This document shows, in pieces, positions 18,088-27,135 of a DNA stretch of 64,000 bases (positions are counted from its first letter, which is position 1; every line of letters begins with the position of its first letter). Origin of the DNA: an uncultured Paracoccaceae bacterium (GTDB lineage: Bacteria > Pseudomonadota > Alphaproteobacteria > Rhodobacterales > Rhodobacteraceae); the NCBI GenBank assembly GCA_947496535.1, contig CANMDE010000002.1:775172-839171 (forward strand), in the 5' to 3' direction. The notes below the pieces were generated by a model. It saw nothing but the letters and a program-made list of their open reading frames with translations, searched no databases and had not been told where the DNA came from. A program made the translations under genes and the position numbers.

Positions 18088-19368
18088 ATGAAAACCAAAT
18101 GGAACAAACCGTCAAGACGCACATTCATGGCGTCCGCCACTGCGGCAGTTGCAGCACCCGCGATTTTGCGATCAACCCGGGCCTATGCGCAATCTCCTAC
18201 TATCCGCGTCGGCCATGTCAGCCCGCAGACTGGGCCGCTGGCGTCCTTCGCTGAGGCTGATGGATACGTCTTGGAAGCCATCAATCAGGCGTTTGCGGGC
18301 GGCATCGAAAACAACGGCCAAAGCTGGAACATCGAAATCATCAACAAGGATAGCCAGTCAAACCCTAACCGCGCAGCCGAAGTGGCCGCCGACCTGATCC
18401 TTGGAGATGAGGTCGATATCATAGTGGCCGCATCGACACCTGATACTGTGAACCCGGTGTCAGATCAGGCGGAAATCAACTACGTTCCCTGCATCACAAC
18501 TGACTGCCCGTGGCAGCCTTACTTCTTCGGACGCAACGGTGTGCCGGGCGAAGGTTTTGAGAGCACCTATCACTTCTTCTGGGGTCTCGAAGACGTCATC
18601 GGTGCGTTCCTTGATATGTGGGGTCCGACCGGTGTTGGTAAAACGGTCGCCGGACTGTTCCCGAATGATGCTGATGGCAACGCGTGGGGCGATGCTGAAA
18701 ACGGGCTGCCTAAACCGCTGGCGGAGGCTGGCTACGAGCTGGTTGATCCCGGTCGGTATCAGCCATTGTCCGATGATTTTTCAACGCAAATCTCTGCCTT
18801 CAAGGCAGCTGGTTGCGAAATCCTGACCGGCAACATGATTCCGCCCGATTTTGCGACGTTCTGGGCGCAGGCGGCACAGCAAGGGTTCAACCCCAAGATA
18901 GCGACGATCGGCAAGGCCATCTTGTTCCCGTCGGTTGTCGAGGCACTGGGCGCACGTGGCGACGGGCTGAGTTCGGAAGTATGGTGGTCGCCCGACCATC
19001 CATTCTCATCGTCACTTGACGGTCAGACCGCACGCGAACTGGCGGACGGGTTTACCAGTGCGACGGGTCGGCCTTGGACCCAACCTATCGGGTTCAAATA
19101 TGCGCTTTTCGAAGTGGTTGCGGATGTGGTCAAGCGGGCTGAAGACCTCGAAGATCCAGAAGCCATTATCGCTGCGATAGCGGCCACAAATGTCGATACG
19201 ATGGTTGGCACAGTCGATTGGTCCAACGGCCCGATCAACAACGTGACAAAGACACCACTTGTTGCCGGTCAGTGGCAAATCGAAGATGGCAATCTCGATC
19301 TGAAAATTGTCGCCAACTCTGCCGCGCCAGAGATTCCAATCACCGGCGAGATGAAACTGCTTGGCTAA
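18088..19368 (+). CDS. Liv-type ABC transporter substrate-binding protein (Tat signal)
   Basis: 426 residues, periplasmic binding protein type I (amide/branched-chain amino acid group). The N-terminus carries a twin-arginine signal SRRTFMAS followed by a hydrophobic stretch ending at AYAQ. The ATG at 18088 has AGGGAGGA upstream. Sequence beginning RVGHVSPQTGPLASFAEADG matches the ligand-binding N-lobe. Probably binds the acid degraded by the surrounding enzymes. An inverted repeat follows the gene. Confidence 0.9.
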   Translation: MKTKWNKPSRRTFMASATAAVAAPAILRSTRAYAQSPTIRVGHVSPQTGPLASFAEADGYVLEAINQAFAGGIENNGQSWNIEIINKDSQSNPNRAAEVAADLILGDEVDIIVAASTPDTVNPVSDQAEINYVPCITTDCPWQPYFFGRNGVPGEGFESTYHFFWGLEDVIGAFLDMWGPTGVGKTVAGLFPNDADGNAWGDAENGLPKPLAEAGYELVDPGRYQPLSDDFSTQISAFKAAGCEILTGNMIPPDFATFWAQAAQQGFNPKIATIGKAILFPSVVEALGARGDGLSSEVWWSPDHPFSSSLDGQTARELADGFTSATGRPWTQPIGFKYALFEVVADVVKRAEDLEDPEAIIAAIAATNVDTMVGTVDWSNGPINNVTKTPLVAGQWQIEDGNLDLKIVANSAAPEIPITGEMKLLG

Positions 19369-19382
19369 AGACTGCTTGCTTT

Positions 19383-19406
19383 GCTGGCGTCCGATGAGGC
19401 GCCAGC
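19383..19406 (+). other. Stem-loop after the binding-protein gene
   Basis: GCTGGCG (19383-19389) pairs with CGCCAGC (19400-19406) over seven bases with a ten-base loop and no U-run. It sits in the only sizeable gap inside the operon, just after the binding-protein gene, a usual place for hairpins that protect the upstream mRNA and give excess binding protein. Confidence 0.45.
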
Positions 19407-19429
19407 TCACACCCTGATCAAGGAACCAA

Positions 19430-20158
19430 ATGCCCAAGATTTTGCGCATAGCTGGCATCAACAAAGCGTTTGGTGCCGTCATCGTTGCAGACAACGTGGC
19501 GTTCGACCTTGAAGAGGGCACAGCGCTGGGCGTTGTCGGTCCAAACGGTGCTGGCAAGACGTCGCTGTTCAATCTGATTACCGGAACTTTACGCGTGGAT
19601 TCCGGGGAGATTTATTTCCTCGGTTCCGAAATAACAAAGTTGAGCGCGGCCAAGCGGTGCCGCCAAGGTGTCGCGCGCAGTTTTCAGGTGCCGCAACCCT
19701 TTGTTGGCTTGACGGTTTTCGAAAACGCGATGATCGCGGCGACACACTCCGCCGGGTTAAGCGGCCAACAGGCGGAGGAACGATGCCTTGAGGTGATTGC
19801 GCAGACGGGGTTGATGAGCAAGGTAAACGTGCAGGCGGGCAAGCTGACCTTGCTGGATCGCAAACGACTTGAGCTGACCCGTGCGCTTTGCACAAATCCC
19901 GAATTGCTCTTGCTGGACGAAATTGCTGGCGGGCTAACGGATGCGGAATGCACGTCGTTGATCCAAACCATAAAAGACATTCATGCCACGGGTGTTTCGA
20001 TTATCTGGATCGAACACGTCGTACATGCGTTGCTAGCGGTGGTGGACCGCCTGATCGTGATCGACTTTGGCCGACTGATTGCCGACGGAGATCCGAAAAC
20101 AATTATGGAAAGCCGTGAGGTACAGGAAATCTATCTGGGGATTGATATCGATGCCTGA
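19430..20158 (+). CDS. livG: LivG-like ABC ATPase
   Basis: 242-residue ATPase of the branched-chain amino acid/amide importer. Walker A GPNGAGKTS (about residue 36), Walker B LLLLDEIAGGL. The signature region is LTLLDRKRLE, the altered form common in LivG, in place of LSGGQ. AAGGA lies before the ATG. It overlaps the livF start by eight bases. Confidence 0.9.
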   Translation: MPKILRIAGINKAFGAVIVADNVAFDLEEGTALGVVGPNGAGKTSLFNLITGTLRVDSGEIYFLGSEITKLSAAKRCRQGVARSFQVPQPFVGLTVFENAMIAATHSAGLSGQQAEERCLEVIAQTGLMSKVNVQAGKLTLLDRKRLELTRALCTNPELLLLDEIAGGLTDAECTSLIQTIKDIHATGVSIIWIEHVVHALLAVVDRLIVIDFGRLIADGDPKTIMESREVQEIYLGIDIDA

Positions 20159-20858
20159 GCCGATGCTGCAAATCACCGGACTGAACAGCTACTACGGCGA
20201 CTTTCAGGCGCTGTATAACCTGAACATGCATGTTGATGCGGGCGAAGTGCTGGCGATCATCGGTGCGAATGGTGCTGGCAAGACCACACTGATGCGATCC
20301 ATCACTGGATTGCTACCTAACGGGCCGGGCGAAGTGACCTACAAGGGTGATGCAATCGGGGCGCTGCGGGCTGATCAGATAGCGTTCAAGGGTATTGCGC
20401 TGGTCCCGGAAGGGCGGCAACTTTTTCCATCTCTTTCGGTTGAGGAAAACCTTCTGATCGGCGGTCAGACCGGTCGCGCCGGACCATGGTCGTTGGACAA
20501 GGTGTTTGAGCTTTTTCCAATACTGAAAGAGCGGCGCAGCGCGCCCTCGACCGCCCTATCCGGAGGTCAGCAACAGATGGTGGCCATCGGTCGCGCGCTG
20601 ATGTCCAACCCGGATCTGCTTTTGATGGATGAGATCAGCCTTGGCCTCGCTCCAGTCATAATCAAGACCATCTACGACGCGCTGCCTGAGATTGTTGGCG
20701 ATGGGATGAGTGCGGTGATTGTAGAGCAGGATATCAGCAAAGCGCTGTCCGTCACGTCGCGTCTTTACTGTTTGCAAGAAGGCCGTGTGACGTTGGAAGG
20801 CCAATCCAAAGCCGTGTCGCGCGACGACATCAGCCGCGCCTATTTTGGGGTAGAATGA
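20151..20858 (+). CDS. livF: LivF-like ABC ATPase
   Basis: Second ATPase of the importer, about 235 residues. Walker A GANGAGKTT, canonical signature LSGGQQQM, Walker B LLLMDEISLGLAP. The start at 20151 (MPEPMLQ) lies in the last codons of livG; the more distant upstream in-frame Met would add a non-homologous stretch encoded by livG. Confidence 0.9.
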   Translation: MPEPMLQITGLNSYYGDFQALYNLNMHVDAGEVLAIIGANGAGKTTLMRSITGLLPNGPGEVTYKGDAIGALRADQIAFKGIALVPEGRQLFPSLSVEENLLIGGQTGRAGPWSLDKVFELFPILKERRSAPSTALSGGQQQMVAIGRALMSNPDLLLMDEISLGLAPVIIKTIYDALPEIVGDGMSAVIVEQDISKALSVTSRLYCLQEGRVTLEGQSKAVSRDDISRAYFGVE

Positions 20859-20859
20859 T

Positions 20860-21723
20860 ATGGACTGGTTGAATGCAATTGTGCAGGGGATGCTGCTGGG
20901 CGGGTTATACGCGCTATTTGCGGCAGGGCTTTCGCTGATCTTTGGTGTGATGCGCCTTGTGAACATCGCGCATGGTGATTTCATCGTACTTGCGGCTTTT
21001 CTGGGATTAGCAACAACCACGGCGCTGGGTGTCCATCCCTTTGTGGCAGCGCTGTTTGTCATCCCCGCAATGGCTGTTATCGGCTATGCGTTACAACGGG
21101 GAGTGCTGAACCAAACGCTGGGCGATGATCTTTTGCCGCCATTGCTGGTGACGTTTGGCCTGTCGGTCATCATTCAAAACGCGCTGCTAGAGGTCTACTC
21201 TGCCGATCCGCAAAAGCTGAACGCGGGGCCATTGGAAGTGACAAGCATCCCAGTTGGTGGCTTGTCAGTCGGGTTGTTGCCCTTGCTGACATTTGGGGTC
21301 GCGGTGATGGTGATCGGCGGGTTGCAGTGGATGTTTTACCACACAGCCCTTGGCCGTGCGTTCAGGGCAGTGTCCGACAATCAAGATATCGCGCAGCTGA
21401 TGGGACTGAACCGGCGGCACATCTTTGGCTTGGCCATGGCGCTTGCCTTGGCCGTCACCGCGCTGGCTGGCATTCTGCTGGGAGTACGGACCAGCTTTGA
21501 TCCGGCATCTGGTGGCGCACGCCTGATCTTTGGCTTTGAGGCCGTGATCATCGGTGGTTTGGGCAATCTCTGGGGCACCTTGGCCGGTGGCATCATTCTT
21601 GGCGTTGCCCAGAATATCGGCGCACAGATTAACCCCGGGTGGCAGCTTCTGGCGGGGCATATTGCCTTTCTGGTGATCCTTGCCGTCCGGCCCACCGGCC
21701 TTTTCCCGAGGATGTCAGGATGA
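20860..21723 (+). CDS. livH: LivH-like permease
   Basis: 287-residue inner-membrane permease with about eight helices; the start MDWLNAIVQGMLLGGLYAL and the loop FRAVSDNQDIAQLMG are typical of LivH. It begins one base after the livF stop and overlaps livM by four. Confidence 0.9.
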   Translation: MDWLNAIVQGMLLGGLYALFAAGLSLIFGVMRLVNIAHGDFIVLAAFLGLATTTALGVHPFVAALFVIPAMAVIGYALQRGVLNQTLGDDLLPPLLVTFGLSVIIQNALLEVYSADPQKLNAGPLEVTSIPVGGLSVGLLPLLTFGVAVMVIGGLQWMFYHTALGRAFRAVSDNQDIAQLMGLNRRHIFGLAMALALAVTALAGILLGVRTSFDPASGGARLIFGFEAVIIGGLGNLWGTLAGGIILGVAQNIGAQINPGWQLLAGHIAFLVILAVRPTGLFPRMSG

Positions 21724-22748
21724 GCAGCTATCGCGTCTTCCGCGCCTCAAAGGCTAGCTACATTGCCGCAGCGTTCGGCCTGATCGCGCTGATTTTTCTG
21801 GCTGCTGCTCCGTGGTGGGCGGGTCGGGCAGACATGCGGCTGCTGAGCGAGATTTTCCTTTATCTGGCGCTGGCCAGCCTGTGGAACCTGATGGCTGGCT
21901 ATGCGGGTTTGGTATCCGTGGGGCAGCAAGCCTATGTCGGTTTTGGCGGCTATATGCTGTTTGCAATGACGATGTTCGGTGGTCTGAGCCCTTTGGTTGC
22001 TATCCCTTTTGCCGGGCTCTTGGGCGCTTTGATATCTATCCCTGTCGCAATGCTGATCTTTCGCTTGCGCGGGGCTTACTTCGCCATTGGCACTTGGGTC
22101 ATTGCAGAGGTTTTCCGGCTGTCTTTCGCACAAGTCTCTGCGCTGGGCGGCGGGTCCGGGTCGTCACTACCGGCCAAAATCGTGACGTCGATGGCCGACG
22201 GCCGCGAGGCGCGGGAAGCGCTCAGCTATTGGCTGGCGCTTGGCATCGCGGTGGTCGTCATTGCCGCCATTTATCGTTTCCTGCGGTCGCGCAATGGTTT
22301 GGCCCTGACGGCTATCCGGGACAACGAACTGGCGGCAGGTTCTTTGGGTATCGATATCTGGTGGATGAAATTCGTGGTGTACGTTGTCAGCGCGGCCCTG
22401 ACCGCGATGGTTGGCGCACTTATCTTCCTGCAGAAAATCCGCATCTCGCCGGATGCTGCATTTTCGGTGAATGACTGGACGGCCTTCGTCATCTTCATTG
22501 TGGTCATCGGGGGGATAGGCACCATCGAAGGTCCGATCATCGGGACTTTGGTGTTTTTTCTGCTAAGGGAAACACTGGCCGATCTTGGCACGATCTACCT
22601 TATCATCCTTGGTCTGGTGGCAATTGTCGTCATGCTGAAAGCGCCGCAAGGTATCTGGGGTGTGCTGCGGTCGAAGTTCGATCTGCAGCTTTTCCCGCTC
22701 ACCTATCGAGTCCAAACGACATCATCAAATAAGGGGGGCGAGCAATGA
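21720..22748 (+). CDS. livM: LivM-like permease
   Basis: 342-residue second permease with about nine to ten hydrophobic helices and the conserved loop RFLRSRNGLALTAIRDNE (about 190-207). The ATG at 21720 overlaps the livH stop as ATGA, so this start is favoured over an earlier in-frame Met inside livH. Completes a five-part importer with the upstream genes. Confidence 0.9.
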   Translation: MSSYRVFRASKASYIAAAFGLIALIFLAAAPWWAGRADMRLLSEIFLYLALASLWNLMAGYAGLVSVGQQAYVGFGGYMLFAMTMFGGLSPLVAIPFAGLLGALISIPVAMLIFRLRGAYFAIGTWVIAEVFRLSFAQVSALGGGSGSSLPAKIVTSMADGREAREALSYWLALGIAVVVIAAIYRFLRSRNGLALTAIRDNELAAGSLGIDIWWMKFVVYVVSAALTAMVGALIFLQKIRISPDAAFSVNDWTAFVIFIVVIGGIGTIEGPIIGTLVFFLLRETLADLGTIYLIILGLVAIVVMLKAPQGIWGVLRSKFDLQLFPLTYRVQTTSSNKGGEQ

Positions 22749-23683
22749 CGCGCCAAAAGAAAACCGTGATAACCTGTGCCATCACCGGGGCCATTCACAC
22801 GCCAACAATGTCGGACGCGCTGCCCTACACTGCTGACGATATCGCGGGGCAGGCGGTCGCGGCTGCGGAGGCGGGAGCATCCGTATTGCACCTGCACGCC
22901 CGAAACCCAAAAGATGGCTCTGTTTCGCTGGATCCGGATCACTTTGCAGCGTTTCTGCCGCGTATCAAACAAGCGACCGATGCGGTTATCAACATATCAA
23001 CCGGAGGGAGCCTCAAGACATCCATCGAAGACCGGATTGCACCCGCAATGCGATTTTCGCCCGAGATGTGTTCGCTCAATATGGGATCGATGAATTTTTC
23101 GTTTCATTCGCTGGCGAACCGCTATGGCGATGATGACTGGAAGTTTGATTGGGAGAAGGAATATGTTGAGCAGTCCGATACTTACATTTTTCGCAATACC
23201 TTTCGGGACATCAAAACCGTCGAAAACGCACTGGCCCCGCATAACATCAAGTTTGAGCATGAATGCTATGATCTGGGACATCTTTATAACCTGAAGTTCT
23301 GCATGGATATTGGGCTGTTCAAGGCTCCCGTCTTTGTCCAGTTCATCTTTGGTATCCTTGGCGGAATTGGCCCCGAAGTTGACAACCTGATATTCATGAA
23401 ACGCACCGCTGATCGGCTTTTCGGTGATGATTATCGGTGGTCAGTTCTGGGTGCGGGTGGTTCCCAGATGCCGCTGGCTGCCACAGCCAGTCAGATGGGC
23501 GGTAATGTCCGGGTCGGGCTGGAGGATAGCCTGTTCATATCCCGCGGCAAACTGGCAGAAAGCAACGCCCAACAAGTCGCCAAAATCAAACGTATAGTCG
23601 AGGATCTGGGCAGCGAAGTTGCTACCCCGGACGAGGCGCGTGAAATGCTGGCACTGAAAGGTGGCGATCAGGTCGCGTTCTAA
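22745..23683 (+). CDS. Beta-keto acid cleavage enzyme (BKACE, DUF849)
   Basis: 312-residue zinc enzyme that condenses a beta-keto acid with acetyl-CoA to give acetoacetate and a shorter acyl-CoA. HLHAR (about residue 49) supplies the zinc His pair and the section FEHECYDLGHLYNL carries a further acidic ligand. Paired in the operon with a 3-hydroxyacyl dehydrogenase, an arrangement seen in carnitine degradation. Substrate not readable. ATG overlaps the livM stop. Last gene of the operon, converging on the sulfatase gene with only six bases between stops. Confidence 0.9.
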   Translation: MTRQKKTVITCAITGAIHTPTMSDALPYTADDIAGQAVAAAEAGASVLHLHARNPKDGSVSLDPDHFAAFLPRIKQATDAVINISTGGSLKTSIEDRIAPAMRFSPEMCSLNMGSMNFSFHSLANRYGDDDWKFDWEKEYVEQSDTYIFRNTFRDIKTVENALAPHNIKFEHECYDLGHLYNLKFCMDIGLFKAPVFVQFIFGILGGIGPEVDNLIFMKRTADRLFGDDYRWSVLGAGGSQMPLAATASQMGGNVRVGLEDSLFISRGKLAESNAQQVAKIKRIVEDLGSEVATPDEAREMLALKGGDQVAF

Positions 23684-23689
23684 CCGGCG

Positions 23690-25327
23690 CTAATTGTGCG
23701 CACCGAAGGGTGTGCCGGTCGCAGCTTCGAACTCCGCCTCATCCCAGTGACCTATAACAATGCCGGATGGCTCACCCCCTCCGGCCGCCATTTTATCGAT
23801 CTTCTCAGGTGTCACTGTGGTTCGATTGTGATGCTGTCGCGCCCAGGCGAACAATGCATCCGACATGCGATTGCGCACGTCCTGATGTTCGCTGTCTTTG
23901 CTGGCACCAAGATCGTTCAATTCCTGCGGATCAGTCGCAAGATCGAACAGCATGGGCCGGAACCCCTCGGCGAAGACGTATTTCCAACGCGCGTCCCGGA
24001 TCATGAAAAGCTGGGATTTATCGCCAGCCGTCCCCAGAACTTGCCGCGCCTCTCGCGTCGCATAATCATACTCTGACACCGCGTATTTGCGCCAGCTCTC
24101 GGTTGTTTTGGGGTTGTGTAGAATGGAGGCCAGATTGCGGCCTTCTAATATATGCGGCTTTGGCGCACCGCCGAAATAATCAAGAAAGGTCGGTGCTAGG
24201 TCGATCGCTTCAACCAGCTCTGACCGTGCCTGTCCACGTGTCCCATCGGCGGTTGCGCGGGGATCATAGATGATCAAGGGTACCTTGACCGACTGGTCAT
24301 GGAACAGATCCTTTTCGCCCATCCAGTGATCACCTAGATAATCACCATGATCGGATGTGATGACGATCATGGTATTGTCCATAAGACCTCTATCTTCCAT
24401 CCACTTGAATAGAATGCCCAGTTGGTCATCAATCTGTTTGATTAACCCCATATAGGCTGGGATGACGCGCTCGCGGACCTCGTCGCGGGCAAAAGTCTTG
24501 CAGATGCGCGAGTTGATATATGCCTTGTAAACTGGGTGATCTGTCTGCCTTTCAGCTTCGCTTCGGACCGCGGGGATCACATGTTCGGGGCCGTACATAT
24601 CGTTGTATGGGGCGGGGACAATGTAGGGCCAGTGCGGCTTGATATAGGAGAGGTGACACAACCACGGCTGATCTCCCGCACTTTCCATGAAATCCATCGC
24701 ACGGCGGGTCATGTATGGTGTCTCGGATAGCTCTTCTGGAATGTCGGCGGGAAGGTTGGAATATTTCAACAACCATCCTGACAACCGCTTGCCATCTTCA
24801 TCTAGCGCCGAGTTCGCATGATCGTTCCAGGGATTTTCGCTATTGAATCCATGGTCGTTCAGATAGCGATTATATTCGGGGTCGGGATCGTAATCAGTCT
24901 TTGGGTGCAAACCATCATCCCGTTCAAACGGTTCAAAACCGCATTCGGACAGTGCGACGCCAACATTCGATTCCGGATCGATCCCCAGCCACTCCATCCC
25001 GTCGGTGTCTGCGGCCATATGTGTTTTGCCGACTATAACGGGCCTGACGTTCAGCTGACGCAGGTGGTCCCCGATTGTGCGTTCACCGATGCGGAGCGGA
25101 AAGCCGTTCCACGTCGCGCCATGACTGCGGCAATAGCGACCTGTATATGTGCTCATCCGTGATGGGCCACAGAACGGAGACTGCACATAGGCGTTGTCAA
25201 ACCTAATGCCCATGCTGGCAATCCGGTCGATATTTGGGGTCTTCAGATGCGGGTGCCCGTAGCAGGACAGGTAATCCCACCGCAGCTGGTCAGCCATGAT
25301 GAAAAGGACGTTTTTTGCTTTCGACAT
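23690..25327 (-). CDS. Type I sulfatase, apparently cytoplasmic
   Basis: 545 residues, alkaline-phosphatase superfamily. N-terminal NVLFIMADQLRWD gives the metal-binding Asp pair; CGPSR (Cys about residue 52) is the C-x-P-S-R signature whose Cys is converted to formylglycine; VGKTHM and SDHGDYLGDH are further metal-site segments. No signal peptide is visible, so it should act on a sulfate ester (or phosphonate ester) after import, as choline sulfatase does. It ends a TRAP transporter operon, three bases after the dctM stop. Confidence 0.88.
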   Translation of the reverse strand: MSKAKNVLFIMADQLRWDYLSCYGHPHLKTPNIDRIASMGIRFDNAYVQSPFCGPSRMSTYTGRYCRSHGATWNGFPLRIGERTIGDHLRQLNVRPVIVGKTHMAADTDGMEWLGIDPESNVGVALSECGFEPFERDDGLHPKTDYDPDPEYNRYLNDHGFNSENPWNDHANSALDEDGKRLSGWLLKYSNLPADIPEELSETPYMTRRAMDFMESAGDQPWLCHLSYIKPHWPYIVPAPYNDMYGPEHVIPAVRSEAERQTDHPVYKAYINSRICKTFARDEVRERVIPAYMGLIKQIDDQLGILFKWMEDRGLMDNTMIVITSDHGDYLGDHWMGEKDLFHDQSVKVPLIIYDPRATADGTRGQARSELVEAIDLAPTFLDYFGGAPKPHILEGRNLASILHNPKTTESWRKYAVSEYDYATREARQVLGTAGDKSQLFMIRDARWKYVFAEGFRPMLFDLATDPQELNDLGASKDSEHQDVRNRMSDALFAWARQHHNRTTVTPEKIDKMAAGGGEPSGIVIGHWDEAEFEAATGTPFGAHN

Positions 25328-25330
25328 GGT

Positions 25331-26626
25331 CTATCTCACAAAAGATGGGAGCAAGGTTGCGAATTGAGGGACGAAGAACACAATGATCAAACCGATCAAC
25401 AGGGCAACAACGAATGGCAGGATACCCCGAAAGATATCGCTGAGTTTCACATCCGGCAGCACCGACTTCACCACGAATGCATTCATCCCGATAGGGGGCG
25501 TAATCAGCCCGATTTCAGTAACGAGAACCACCACAATTCCGAACCAGATCATGTCGACGCCTGATTGCATCAGGGCTGGTAGGAAGACGGGAACCAATAG
25601 AACCAGAATGCCGATAGACTCAAAAACCATCCCCATGACCAGCGCAATTGCCACGATGAACAGGACCAGACCGGTCGGCGAAAGCTCCTGATCATCGACA
25701 AAGTCAAGGATATCGTATGGCAAGCCCGACAGGTTAATGAACTGCGAAAAGACGACGGCACCAAAGAGCACGATGAATATCTTGGATGTGGTGATGGATG
25801 TTTCGACAAGACATATCCGCCATTCCGTCAGAGTTCGCAGATGGCCCCGGAAAAATGCGATTACGGCGGCACCGATGGCGCCAATGCCTGACGCTTCAGT
25901 TGCGGTGAAAACGCCGCCATAAATCCCACCAAGAACCACGATGAAAAGCGCAAGAACGGGTAAGGTGCCTCGCAACGCCTTGGCGCGACGTGTTTCCTCT
26001 AGTGGCGCTGCCGCTGGGGCCGCGTCAGGATCAACGCGCACTGCAATCGCCACCGCCAGCATGAAAAGGCAGACCAGCAAAAGCCCCGGCAATATACCCG
26101 CAATGAACAGTAGCCCGATATCCTGCTCTGCGATGATGCCGTAGATGACCAAAGGGACCGAGGGTGGGATCATGATGCCAAGTGTGCCACCTGCGGCGAT
26201 GGTTCCGGCTGCCAGCTTGTCTTTGTAGTGGAACGCTTTCATCTGCGGCATGGCCACTTTGGACATCGTCGCTGCCGTGGCCAACGTGCTGCCGCAGACG
26301 GCCGAAAAGCCGCCACAGGCCAAAACCGTTGCCAAGGCCAGACCGCCTTTGAGCTTGCCTAAAGCGGCGTAGGCAGCATCATAAAGATCGCTGCTCACGT
26401 CTGACCTGTAGATGAACACGCCCATCAAAACGAACAACGGAATGACGGACAGGTTGTAGTTCATCGCGTCATGCAGGATTTGCTGGCCCGCCATATTGAG
26501 GGCAGCATCAAATCCCCGGACGTATCCAAAACCTGCGACACCAACGATAAGCGTGGCAAAGCCCACCCGAAACCCGATGAAGCACAGAAGTAAAAGAAAG
26601 CCGAAGCCGAGAAGGGCAATCGTCAT
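25331..26626 (-). CDS. dctM: TRAP transporter large permease (DctM)
   Basis: 431 residues, about 12 hydrophobic helices. Family segments include GGTLGIMIPPSVPLVIYG (about 150-165) and ITPPIGMNAFVV near the C-terminus. Sodium-driven import subunit. The ATG overlaps the dctQ stop. Works with the DctQ and DctP proteins encoded just upstream. Confidence 0.93.
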   Translation of the reverse strand: MTIALLGFGFLLLLCFIGFRVGFATLIVGVAGFGYVRGFDAALNMAGQQILHDAMNYNLSVIPLFVLMGVFIYRSDVSSDLYDAAYAALGKLKGGLALATVLACGGFSAVCGSTLATAATMSKVAMPQMKAFHYKDKLAAGTIAAGGTLGIMIPPSVPLVIYGIIAEQDIGLLFIAGILPGLLLVCLFMLAVAIAVRVDPDAAPAAAPLEETRRAKALRGTLPVLALFIVVLGGIYGGVFTATEASGIGAIGAAVIAFFRGHLRTLTEWRICLVETSITTSKIFIVLFGAVVFSQFINLSGLPYDILDFVDDQELSPTGLVLFIVAIALVMGMVFESIGILVLLVPVFLPALMQSGVDMIWFGIVVVLVTEIGLITPPIGMNAFVVKSVLPDVKLSDIFRGILPFVVALLIGLIIVFFVPQFATLLPSFVR

Positions 26627-27135
26627 GTCGGATCAGCCTCCACCGTCCAACGCAAGATCAACCCGAGGATTTGTGAAACGATGCTAAGCAGCGCCAGAAG
26701 GGCGACCAAACCATAGATGTATGCATTCGGCAGTTCCAGGACAAAAGTCACGCTGTTGCGGTGGTAAGCCTCCAGCGCATTATTCGTGATCACGTAAACG
26801 ATCAGCAGCATCGCGGCGACGGAGAAGAGCTGGATCACCGTTTCGTAGACCCGCGGCGCAAGCTTGCGAATTCTGTGATCCACCAGTTCCACAACGATAT
26901 GTTCGTCTCGGGCGTTGGTAATGCCAAGCCCGGAAAAAATGGCAATCGCCAGCAGTGCCGCAATCATTTCTGACGCGCCAAAGATCGGGGCGGCAAAGAT
27001 ATAGCGACCCAACACATCAACGAAGGTCAGTATCATCATGATCAGGATCACGATGCTGCTGAAGATTTCCAGCCCCGAAACGATGAAAGACAAACCGGCC
27101 TGCAGGCCGGGTTGTCTTTTGTCTGATTTGATCAC
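26623..27135 (-). CDS. dctQ: TRAP transporter small permease (DctQ)
   Basis: 170 residues, four predicted helices, with the DctQ pattern VDVLGRYIF in the first loop and DEHIVVELV in the middle. Overlaps both neighbours by four bases (ATGA). Confidence 0.9.
   Translation of the reverse strand: MIKSDKRQPGLQAGLSFIVSGLEIFSSIVILIMMILTFVDVLGRYIFAAPIFGASEMIAALLAIAIFSGLGITNARDEHIVVELVDHRIRKLAPRVYETVIQLFSVAAMLLIVYVITNNALEAYHRNSVTFVLELPNAYIYGLVALLALLSIVSQILGLILRWTVEADPT

Noticed and set aside
27095..27113. GC-rich palindrome CCGGCCTGCAGGCCGG
   Set aside because: Lies within the dctQ coding region and is explained by its codons.
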